Assembly: GCA_003557125.1 (NCBI GenBank)
Contig: PWPN01000202.1
Coordinates: 1-7,406, forward strand
Source of the DNA: Phycisphaerae bacterium
GTDB taxonomy: Bacteria > Planctomycetota > Phycisphaerae > UBA1845 > PWPN01
Reading direction: 5' to 3'
Length of the DNA stretch: 7,406 bases
The notes under the pieces were generated by a model. It ran no database searches. It was not told where the DNA came from and saw only the letters and a list, made by a program, of their open reading frames with translations. The translations under genes and the position numbers were made by a program. Positions 1 through 5,000 of this stretch are shown here, in pieces. Numbering within the stretch: the first letter of the stretch is position 1; every line of letters starts with the position of its first letter.

Positions 1-26
1 AGAAGTGGACCCCGGTTTTTGGTCAG
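1..26 (+). mobile_element. Possible IS3-family terminal inverted repeat (remnant)
   Basis: The first bases read AGAAGTGGACCCCGGTTTTT and then GGTCAG. This resembles the inward-reading TGAAGTGGACCCC... ends I associate with many IS3-family insertion sequences. Read inward, the element should extend to the right, but no transposase frame or matching opposite end is visible in the window. The outermost T of the usual TG is A here. It is therefore at best a solo or decayed end, and it may be chance. The window edge prevents checking what lies to the left. Confidence 0.2.
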
Positions 27-323
27 ACCGACACATGAATATCTACCGCTCTCGGGCCGCCTAGCGCACATCCAGTTTACCGAAATACACGGCATCTCGT
101 GTTCGCCGCCCAGACTGGGTTGGGGCGATCAATGGTCGGGCCCCACAGGCAGGCGCTTTCACCCCCAACGAGTGTTGCCCACCCGAACACCACGCGCAAA
201 CAATAAAGCTCAATTTCATGCGGACGGGTACCCGCTCGGGCGATCGCCGACGCACGCGCGCCGCAGGACCGCACGAACCAGGCAGAGGTCTTGAGGACGT
301 TTCCCTTCGTCCAGGCCGACGCG
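27..323. other. Stretch without a convincing gene
   Basis: Open frames exist on both strands but none has a ribosome-binding site or a protein-like composition; they are rich in Arg, Pro and Ser, as expected of chance frames in GC-rich DNA. The stretch holds an AT-rich patch at about 200-217 and two adjacent 10-bp palindromes at 225-248. It lies downstream of the minus-strand gene at 324-623, but I see no stem followed by a T-run that would be that gene's terminator. Confidence 0.5.
225..248. repeat. Two adjacent 10-bp palindromes
   Basis: CGGGTACCCG (225-234) and GGCGATCGCC (239-248) are both perfect palindromes, separated by four bases (CTCG). They could be protein-binding sites or, as RNA, short hairpins downstream of the minus-strand gene ending at 324. 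No function can be assigned. Confidence 0.3.
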
Positions 324-623
324 TCAGTAGAAGCGACGGATGCCATAGCCTTCTTCGAGCCAGAACGTGCGGCTTCCCTCCGTGATGCGCGCACCATCGT
401 CATCCACACGCACGATCCCCTGCATGGTCCGTACACCCCCGGCGGAATCCTCGAGCTCCATGGTGAAGTAGGAAACGCCGTTGATCTCCTCCAACACCGC
501 CGCGAATTCGGCTTGGCGTGCCTTGATGTCGGCTTCCGTGTAGCGATCGCCACGCCCGGTTGTGGTCTCTTCCGTCCGAGCAGGAGCGGTCTTCGCCGCC
601 GTCTTCTTCTTTGCAGGAGGCAT
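324..623 (-). CDS. Hypothetical 99-aa protein with a basic Lys/Ala/Pro-rich tail
   Basis: I do not recognise the family. The ATG at 623 is chosen because a Lys/Ala/Pro/Thr-rich tail (PPAKKKTAAKTAPA) follows it at once and a promoter sits about 28 bp upstream; an in-frame ATG further upstream at 689 would place that promoter inside the gene. The ribosome-binding site is weak (GGAC, 631-634). Residues 1-20 are basic and low-complexity, like histone-H1-like tails. Residues ~25-50 look helical (TEADIKARQAEFAAVLEEIN). Residues ~50-99 look like beta strands ending in the aromatic GYGIRRFY. The gene stands alone on its strand here. The tail suggests nucleic-acid binding, but that is inference only; no known DNA-binding domain is visible. 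Confidence 0.6.
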   Translation of the reverse strand: MPPAKKKTAAKTAPARTEETTTGRGDRYTEADIKARQAEFAAVLEEINGVSYFTMELEDSAGGVRTMQGIVRVDDDGARITEGSRTFWLEEGYGIRRFY

Positions 624-650
624 TTTCGCCGTCCGTTGTGAGTTGCCAGG

Positions 651-679
651 ATCGTAGCATGCGGGACCCATTGCCCCAA
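651..679 (-). promoter_or_regulatory. Sigma-70-like promoter of the 99-aa gene
   Basis: On the minus strand, TTGGGG (679-674) is followed 17 bases later by TACGAT (656-651). TGC directly precedes the -10, which gives an extended -10 element. The -35 matches the consensus at three of six positions and the -10 at four of six. Predicted initiation near 644 would leave a leader of about 20 nt before the ATG at 623. The optimal spacing and the extended -10 make it credible. Confidence 0.45.
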
Positions 680-713
680 TCCCGTCCACTTCTTATACTC
701 ACGGCCTAATTCC

Positions 714-752
714 GCTCGCTCCGCGAGCTTCGACATCACGCTCTTCGTGATG
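714..752. repeat. Two short inverted repeats upstream of the divergent genes
   Basis: GCTCGC-TCC-GCGAGC (714-728) is a 6-bp stem with a 3-base loop. CATCACG-CTCTT-CGTGATG (734-752) is a perfect 7-bp inverted repeat. They lie between the minus-strand gene starting at 623 and the plus-strand peptide at 895, so they could be operators or hairpins. Neither is followed by a T-run on either strand, so they are not obvious terminators. Confidence 0.35.
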
Positions 753-840
753 CTCGATCATAGAGTCCCTTCCGGTCCCGCTTGGTAGACCGGATCCACA
801 CAGGGATTCCAGGCTCTTCTTCGAGCCCTATTTCCCCATT

Positions 841-894
841 GGGAGGCAACCCCTCCCCTTGGGACAGGTGCCTCCTCTCATTGCTGGAGGCACC
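841..894 (+). promoter_or_regulatory. Leader that can hide or expose a ribosome-binding site
   Basis: The Shine-Dalgarno region GGAGGCACC (886-894) directly precedes the ATG at 895 and pairs perfectly over 9 bp with GGTGCCTCC (867-875) across a 10-nt loop. A second copy, GGAGGCA (842-848), can pair with TGCCTCC (869-875) instead, which would free the Shine-Dalgarno. That copy can also be tied up by CCTCCC (852-857), which pairs with GGGAGG (841-846). The leader therefore offers two exclusive folds, as in riboswitches, attenuators or RNA thermometers. I do not recognise a known riboswitch class. A further short stem, GGCTC/GAGCC (812-827), lies upstream. The pairings are seen; the switching is inferred. 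Confidence 0.45.
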
Positions 895-993
895 ATGAGG
901 CTTTTGATCATTCTGGGCGGTATTGTTCTTTTTGCCTGGGGCACTGTCCATGCGGCAGTCTCCAGTCTGGAACACTTGGCGATGGCTCTCTGA
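895..993 (+). CDS. Small hydrophobic peptide (32 aa)
   Basis: A 33-codon frame begins at ATG 895 and ends at TGA 991-993. GGAGG (886-890) lies four bases upstream, the same spacing as before the DUF3150-like gene in this window. The peptide starts MRLLIILGGIVLFAWGTVHA and then continues AVSSLEHLAMAL. Residues 2-15 form a hydrophobic segment with one basic residue in front. This fits either a single-pass inner-membrane micropeptide or an uncleaved or short signal-peptide-like leader; VHA-A resembles a signal peptidase site. No family is recognised. A hidden ribosome-binding site upstream and a 12-bp hairpin over the stop codon suggest that translation is regulated. It lies 102 bp before the 68-aa gene on the same strand, and the two may share a transcript. 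Confidence 0.45.
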   Translation: MRLLIILGGIVLFAWGTVHAAVSSLEHLAMAL

Positions 994-1060
994 GCCATCG
1001 CCAGTGCGGGTTCTCCCGCGTGGTCCTCACCACTGCAGAGCATTCGAACGAGTGCTCTGC
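977..1060 (+). repeat. Three consecutive RNA hairpins between the small genes
   Basis: The first is TGGCGATGGCTC/GAGCCATCGCCA (977-1003), a perfect 12-bp stem with a 3-base loop that overlaps the last codons and stop of the 32-aa frame. The second is GCGGG/CCCGC (1006-1019) with a TTCT loop. The third is GCAGAGCATTCG/CGAGTGCTCTGC (1035-1060), 12 bp with one T-G mismatch that becomes a G-U pair only in plus-strand RNA. None has a T-run after it. They may stabilise the transcript, pause ribosomes or partly terminate transcription before the next gene. Confidence 0.5.
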
Positions 1061-1095
1061 GGGGTGGGGATCACGCAACCAGAGGAGAAGCCGCC

Positions 1096-1302
1096 ATGCC
1101 GACCAGAATCATCAGCCTAGAAGGTCGCGCCGTTCGTTTTGAGCACCATGCGCGGCCGCTGCCGCTCGGGCTGCTGAGCAAGATGGCCGAAAGCCTGGTG
1201 GGTTCACCCCTCCCGGAACAGCCAGAGCCTGAAGACGTGCATGTCGTTCTGGAAATGGTGGGCCTCGCTCGCAAGAACGACCAGGTGATCATCATTGCCT
1301 GA
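1096..1302 (+). CDS. Hypothetical 68-aa protein
   Basis: The family is not recognised. ATG 1096 is preceded by a good GGAG site (1084-1087, in AGAGGAGAAG) at an 8-nt spacing, and the frame ends just before a terminator, so the boundaries are well supported. The product begins MPTRIISLEGRAVRFEHHAR, has an acidic/proline middle (PLPEQPEPEDVH, ~39-50) and ends in a hydrophobic strand (VIIIA). No signal peptide, membrane helix or Cys is present, so it is probably a small cytosolic alpha/beta protein. The 32-aa peptide and three hairpins precede it on the same strand. Its stop codon lies inside a hairpin (1285-1310). Confidence 0.65.
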   Translation: MPTRIISLEGRAVRFEHHARPLPLGLLSKMAESLVGSPLPEQPEPEDVHVVLEMVGLARKNDQVIIIA

Positions 1303-1310
1303 TGATCCAC
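1285..1310 (+). repeat. Hairpin across the stop codon of the 68-aa gene
   Basis: ATCATC (1288-1293) pairs with GATGAT (1301-1306) across a 7-nt loop, and GTG (1285-1287) pairs with CAC (1308-1310) beyond a one-base bulge. The stop TGA spans the loop and the 3' arm. It abuts the terminator hairpin directly. Confidence 0.35.
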
Positions 1311-1312
1311 AG

Positions 1313-1349
1313 GGCGCCCCGGTGAACGATCGCCGGGGCGTCTTTGATT
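1313..1349 (+). terminator. Rho-independent terminator of the small plus-strand genes
   Basis: CGCCCCGG (1315-1322) pairs with CCGGGGCG (1333-1340) around a 10-nt loop. G1313-C1342 and a G-U pair extend the stem to 10 bp. TCTTTGATT follows, a weak but plus-strand-specific T-rich tail. It begins 11 bases after the stop codon of the 68-aa gene. Confidence 0.6.
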
Positions 1350-1652
1350 GTGAACCTACACTCTCCCCTACCTCTTGCACGACCAGTATCCGATTGTCGA
1401 TGAACCGCTCGACTACATTTGGATGCCTCGATACCTGGTCGGCTGCCACCCGATGCCCCGCATGATCTGCAACACCCAGGCTCCGCGAGAACGAATCGGT
1501 ACAACCCCCTCCCACATCCCCGCCTTGGGGCCATTCCGGCCGGCATAGCGCCAGCTCTATACCATTTGGTAATGGTCGGACTCATTCAGGATATGCAGAC
1601 TCGACAACACGTGGGGGTCATAGTCGCTATTGAAGTCGCACTGGGGGATACA
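1350..1652. other. Gene-poor leader region of the lipoprotein gene
   Basis: There is no convincing gene here. The lipoprotein frame stays open upstream, but the signal peptide fixes its start at 1653. A different plus-strand frame (TTG 1375 to TAG 1546-1548) reads somewhat protein-like (YPIVDEPLDYIWMPRYLVGC) but has no ribosome-binding site; it could be a gene remnant or chance. The lipoprotein promoter should lie here. TTGGTA (1566-1571) with GGATAT/GATATG about 17-18 bases on is the best I can find, and it is weak. Confidence 0.4.
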
Positions 1653-4190
1653 ATGACGCGCTTTCCGTTCACTTCGCTGAAGTGGTTGTTCGCAATAATG
1701 CTCGCTCTCGCCCTTGTCGCGTGTGGAGGCAGCAGCGGCGGTGGGGGGTCCACGGAACAATCGCCTGACGATCAAGGTGAGGAGGACGTCGCCGAAGGCG
1801 TTGAGGATGATACGGCACCCACGGCCGCGACTCATCCACATCAAACCTATGCCGGCGCGGATGTTCAGGCATACCGGCTTTCTGAGGTTGGTACCTGCGC
1901 CCTTGCCGAGAGCGATAGTCCGACCGTCATCGACTCGGTAGATGCTGCTTCTGTCGAGGATCCCAGTTCATATCTCCATGGCCGCTTCTCCATTGACCTA
2001 AATGGCGTGGACGATGATGAATGGGTTGTTGTAACGGCGGTAGATGGTAAGCGTCCAGAAGATCCCAATGACCAATCCAGTGACGTGGAAGCTCTACGCG
2101 TCGCGGGCCCTGTGTATGCGATTGCTCAAGCCCGCGATTGGCGGAACTCAGAGCTCGAAGTGTCTCCACTCACCGACATGACGTGTATGAAGGTCCATCA
2201 GGCCGTTCTACAAGGAGAGTCGGTTTCCGATGTTGCTGAAGAGATCATAGAAGAAACGAATGACGAATGGCGAACTGAAAATTCCGACGAACACACTGAT
2301 GCCACTACCGACACGCATAGCGCTACGTCTCAATCGGAACCCGAAGACGACGCAACGGGTGAGGAAGGGGCCGCTGACTCTCTGATACGACGTCATTATA
2401 GCGCCGCCCTCGAAACGGGCGCATCCATTGATTCACGGATGAGCATCATCACCTTGATGCAATCCGCGCTGGCGGGTGAGGCGTATAGCGAAGGGGACGG
2501 TCACGCCACGTATACCCACGAAACAGAAAGTGACGCCATTGTTTCTATGCGCATGTCGGATATACAAGGTGTTGATGGCTCGAATGAAGAACGTATCGGC
2601 GTAAGTAGAATGTCCTCCTCAGGCGTTTCCATGCAGGCCCGCGTTTCGGCGCATGAGGCGGGAGGTCTCTCTTATCGTGCACGTTTCGATGCCGCTGGCT
2701 CGGAGCTCGTTATCGCCTTTGTGACTGATGCCGATATCCTCAGTAGTACATCGAGAGAACACTTTGAGTCCGTGATCGCCGATATGACACCGCGGATCAA
2801 GCGGGCAAAAGACGGCGGCACAGAATACGTCGAAATCGACTTTCCGACTGACCTACTGCCGCTGTGGAACAGTTCCCGCATTTCTGTATCGTTGGATGGG
2901 GATGAATACCAAAACGGGAGCCGCACACTCTGGCTCATTGAAGAGAATCCAATAATTGGATGGCACTTCGAAGAGCCACCGATGGACCCGGAAGACATTG
3001 AGTATGAGTTGCCTGATGGGGTAGAAGAAGGTGCTGTGATTCTCGAACGGCAGCCGAAGTTCGTGCAAGGGTCTAATCTGAAGGTCGCTACTGCTGGTTT
3101 CTTTTCCGCCTGCGAGTACGTGGAGGACGGATCATGGGCGCCGATTGGAAGAATGGCCGACGTTGACGGGGGTTCATTCCATGGTCCTGACACATGGGCC
3201 AGCTCGCAGCCGTATCTGATTTGCATTAAACATGATGAGCTACCGCTCGAGACAACATTTGACGAGTCGCCCAGCCAGGGTCGCGATGTTGGAAATGTCT
3301 TGTTCCAGCTCTGGCCCGAGGAAGTGGGAAGTTCTGTGCTCCCGCCGCTGCGCGAGTGGGGAGGTGACCGTTATCCCACTGACGTCGTCGTATCAGTGCC
3401 AGGAATATCCTTTGGTGTCCAGACGCACCTCGGCTCTGAGCCTGGTGGAGATGGTTGGGCATGTCTGTTCTCCCGAGATGCAAACGCACGGGTGGGCGAC
3501 TGCGCGTTCAATGAGGATCTGGCGTTCTGGGTGCGGCCATTTCCGCATGATCAAGAGAAAACCAGAGCTGTGAACGTCAGCTTTGAGGGGGACGGAGCAG
3601 GTACGGTCGAAGTGCAGCAAGATGGCGAAACAGTGAAAAGTTGTAGTCAGGAGTGCACGGCCACTGTTTCTATCAACGCGGAAGTCCAGATCGAAGCCAT
3701 TCCGGCGAACGGAAGTGAACACGTGGGTTGGACAGGTGCATGCGACGTATCTGGCAGTGGCAAGTGCACGCTCACGGCCCACCCCGAATCTCTATTCAAA
3801 GTCGACGACGTGACAGTGGTGTTGACGCGTTTTGAAGTACCTTATCGATTTCAAGCAACGTCTAGTCGTGTCGATCACGGGGGAGACTACGCCGGCGAGT
3901 GTCATACCGAGTTTGGTGTCCACTCGAAAGTTGCGGACTGGAATTCAATTAAGCAATTGAGTGACCAAGGCGACGCGCTTGACGATCTCCGCTTGATCTT
4001 GGAAGGCAACGGGAGTCATTGGGTTTCTCGAAACGGGGATCATCAGTTTACCTACTCTAGAGACTATTTGATGGCGTACCATGGGGGTGAACTGCCATCT
4101 GGCTGGGATGCGTATGACGATATCAATGATTATGAATACAGTCTGGGATCTTGGAACTCTCCCCGTAATGTCTTGTGTTACTTCCCTTGA
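1653..4190 (+). CDS. Large acidic surface lipoprotein with a divergent InlB-B-like repeat
   Basis: This 845-residue protein is predicted to be exported and lipid-anchored. The start at 1653 is chosen because it gives a complete lipoprotein signal: Arg3/Lys10, hydrophobic 12-22 (LFAIMLALALV) and the lipobox L-V-A-C with Cys24. A GGGGG site (1643-1647) sits 5 nt upstream. GGSSGGGGS and an acidic tether follow Cys24; Gly at +2 fits outer-membrane sorting. Residues ~45-175 look like a beta-rich, carboxypeptidase-regulatory/transthyretin-like module ending in SPLT (171-174), a pattern I associate with proteobacterial surface lipoproteins. Residues ~205-243 are an acidic Thr/Ser-rich linker. Residues ~640-727 match the divergent InlB B-repeat pattern, with GWTGAC (692-697) and Cys pairs 664/668 and 697/705. 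Residues ~245-640 and the C-terminus are unrecognised. Codons are less GC-rich than in the genes to the right. Its ligand or role is unknown; adhesion or surface binding is a guess. Confidence 0.85.
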   Translation: MTRFPFTSLKWLFAIMLALALVACGGSSGGGGSTEQSPDDQGEEDVAEGVEDDTAPTAATHPHQTYAGADVQAYRLSEVGTCALAESDSPTVIDSVDAASVEDPSSYLHGRFSIDLNGVDDDEWVVVTAVDGKRPEDPNDQSSDVEALRVAGPVYAIAQARDWRNSELEVSPLTDMTCMKVHQAVLQGESVSDVAEEIIEETNDEWRTENSDEHTDATTDTHSATSQSEPEDDATGEEGAADSLIRRHYSAALETGASIDSRMSIITLMQSALAGEAYSEGDGHATYTHETESDAIVSMRMSDIQGVDGSNEERIGVSRMSSSGVSMQARVSAHEAGGLSYRARFDAAGSELVIAFVTDADILSSTSREHFESVIADMTPRIKRAKDGGTEYVEIDFPTDLLPLWNSSRISVSLDGDEYQNGSRTLWLIEENPIIGWHFEEPPMDPEDIEYELPDGVEEGAVILERQPKFVQGSNLKVATAGFFSACEYVEDGSWAPIGRMADVDGGSFHGPDTWASSQPYLICIKHDELPLETTFDESPSQGRDVGNVLFQLWPEEVGSSVLPPLREWGGDRYPTDVVVSVPGISFGVQTHLGSEPGGDGWACLFSRDANARVGDCAFNEDLAFWVRPFPHDQEKTRAVNVSFEGDGAGTVEVQQDGETVKSCSQECTATVSINAEVQIEAIPANGSEHVGWTGACDVSGSGKCTLTAHPESLFKVDDVTVVLTRFEVPYRFQATSSRVDHGGDYAGECHTEFGVHSKVADWNSIKQLSDQGDALDDLRLILEGNGSHWVSRNGDHQFTYSRDYLMAYHGGELPSGWDAYDDINDYEYSLGSWNSPRNVLCYFP

Positions 4191-4464
4191 TGTTTACAAG
4201 TTGAGTAATTACCCGACACTAGGGGCCTCCCACGACTCCGATTATGCCGCTTTGAGGACGGCCGTTTCATCCTCTTTCGGGATGATCGGTGGCAGCTTCT
4301 TTCTGCTCAATTTTCCGTGCAAGACGTCCGCAGAGTCTTGACCTTAGAGCCGTCAGCGCCGGATTGGTGTGCTTGGGGAGGTAAAACTCGATGAAAGCGT
4401 CCGACTCAACCTCAGCGGCTAGCACGTGATGGTCTAAATCGAGCGTACGGGCTCGTCCGCCCAT
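4191..4464. other. Convergent gap, mostly without a supported gene
   Basis: This gap lies between the plus-strand lipoprotein gene and the terminator of the minus-strand operon. TCATCC/GGATGA (4267-4285) is a 6-bp stem without a T-run, so the lipoprotein gene's terminator is unclear. A minus-strand frame from ATG 4462-4464 to a stop at 4267 would encode 65 residues (MGGRARTLDLDHHVLAAEVE...). Its composition is plausible, but it has no ribosome-binding site and begins exactly after the T-run of the operon terminator. It could be a decayed gene tail or an unexpressed frame. Confidence 0.35.
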
Positions 4465-4500
4465 AAAAAGACCCACGCCGGGGTCTACCGGCGTGGGTCT
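4465..4500 (-). terminator. Strong rho-independent terminator of the four-gene operon
   Basis: Read on the minus strand, AGACCCACGCCGG (4500-4488) and CCGGCGTGGGTCT (4481-4469) form a perfect 13-bp stem around a 6-base loop. A run of five T (4469-4465) follows. It lies 48 bp past the stop of the last operon gene. The T-run lies only on the minus-strand 3' side, which fixes the direction. Confidence 0.9.
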
Positions 4501-4548
4501 GTAGAAGTCTCTCGGCTTTTCTCATGGACGCCAGACTCGCCCTTGTCG

Positions 4549-4878
4549 TTAGCTGGCCCGGCGCACAGCGTGGTCGATCAGGATGTGATCGACCACGATG
4601 GCCTCACCGCGCACGAGGAACTGGTTCCAGCAGGTATCGTCAGCGTACAGGTAGTAGCATTCAACCCACCGACTCGTGTCCTCGTTGTATTGAAGCTCCG
4701 GCTTGGAAAAAATGAAGCCGAGGCCCTCCATGCGATTCTCGATCTGTTCATTGAACAACGCGATAGCCTGGGCAATCGCCTGCTCGGGAACATCGGTGGA
4801 GAATCGCAGTGCGCAAGATCGCTTCGGCATCTCGCCTACGCTGATGCCTTGTTCGTTTGCTGGACTGGTTGTGGCCAT
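4549..4878 (-). CDS. Hypothetical 109-aa protein, last gene of the operon
   Basis: The family is not recognised. ATG 4878 has a perfect AGGAGG (4892-4887) at an 8-nt spacing. The product is soluble, with no signal or membrane segment. Residues 30-50 form a probable amphipathic helix (PEQAIAQAIALFNEQIENRM). Residues 53-98 look strand-rich and aromatic (GLGFIFSKPEL, RWVECYYLYADDTCW, NQFLVRGEAIVVDH), with Cys22, Cys74 and Cys83. Within the 3' end of the gene is a perfect 12-bp inverted repeat (4569-4597) that encodes the echoing residues VVDH and IDHAV. The gene is the fourth of the minus-strand operon, separated from the membrane-anchored gene by a 104-bp structured spacer, so it may be regulated separately. 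It ends 48 bp before a strong terminator. Confidence 0.75.
   Translation of the reverse strand: MATTSPANEQGISVGEMPKRSCALRFSTDVPEQAIAQAIALFNEQIENRMEGLGFIFSKPELQYNEDTSRWVECYYLYADDTCWNQFLVRGEAIVVDHILIDHAVRRAS
4569..4597 (-). repeat. Perfect 12-bp inverted repeat inside the 109-aa gene
   Basis: CGTGGTCGATCA (4569-4580) and TGATCGACCACG (4586-4597) are exact reverse complements across the 5-base spacer GGATG. As RNA this is a stable hairpin about 17 bp before the stop codon; as DNA it could be a dyad binding site. No T-run follows. Confidence 0.5.
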
Positions 4879-4903
4879 TATATGGACCTCCTGTTGAATA
4901 CAT

Positions 4904-4970
4904 CGGGGCGGACCCCCGCAAGCACCCCCACCGGAGGCGCTTGAGGGGGCCCACCCCGAAGGGAGGGCCC
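4904..4970 (-). promoter_or_regulatory. Three stacked RNA hairpins in the leader of the 109-aa gene
   Basis: On the minus strand, GGGCCC-T-CCC-TTCG-GGG-T-GGGCCC (4970-4947) is a two-part stem capped by a UUCG tetraloop closed by C-G. Next, CAAGCGCCTCC/GGGGGTGCTTG (4943-4919) forms an 11-bp stem with two G-U pairs. These would be A-C mismatches in plus-strand RNA, so the fold belongs to the minus-strand transcript. The third, CGGGG/CCCCG (4918-4904), follows without a gap. The Shine-Dalgarno (4892-4887) is just downstream and is not paired in these stems. Possible roles are control of translation of the last gene, processing of the operon mRNA, or protein binding; none can be chosen from sequence. 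Confidence 0.5.
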
Positions 4971-5000
4971 TACATGGCCGGTTCAGGCCACGGCGATGTA
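4971..5000 (-). repeat. Hairpin with the stop codon of the membrane-protein gene in its loop
   Basis: TGGCC (4975-4979) pairs with GGCCA (4986-4990), and the 6-base loop contains the TGA stop (4983-4985). Outer TACA (4971-4974) can pair with TGTA (4997-5000) beyond a 6-nt bulge on one side. It adjoins the three-hairpin cluster at 4904-4970. Confidence 0.35.

Noticed and set aside
19..294. Open frame of 91 codons on the plus strand.
   Set aside because: There is no ribosome-binding site, the composition is Arg/Pro/Thr-rich as in chance GC-rich frames, and there is no resemblance to a transposase.
1..693. AGAAGTGGAC at 1-10 is repeated in inverted orientation at 684-693, like the two ends of a small element.
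   Set aside because: Only 10 bases match and the flanks diverge at once. Inverted matches of this length are expected by chance in 7 kb, and 684-693 lies close to a promoter that explains the region better.
77..739. 220-codon minus-strand frame covering the 99-aa gene.
   Set aside because: It contains a long poly-Arg run where the real gene encodes its Lys/Ala tail in another frame. It is a shadow frame.
1035..1060. A TTCGAA motif inside a stem suggested a tRNA T-arm.
   Set aside because: No acceptor, D or anticodon arms can be built around it, and the loop lacks the GGTTC-A pattern.
1419..1652. Longer N-terminus for the lipoprotein.
   Set aside because: The lipoprotein signal with Cys24 must be at the N-terminus, so ATG 1653 is the functional start.
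2946..2962. Palindrome ATCCAAT-A-ATTGGAT inside the lipoprotein gene, and a similar one near 3947-3961 (TCAATT/AATTGA).
   Set aside because: Both are short AT-rich dyads in coding sequence with no further context, and are probably chance.
4543..4944. 133-codon plus-strand frame opposite the 109-aa gene.
   Set aside because: The minus-strand gene has a perfect AGGAGG site and lies in an operon with a directional terminator; the plus frame is antisense and runs through the structured spacer.
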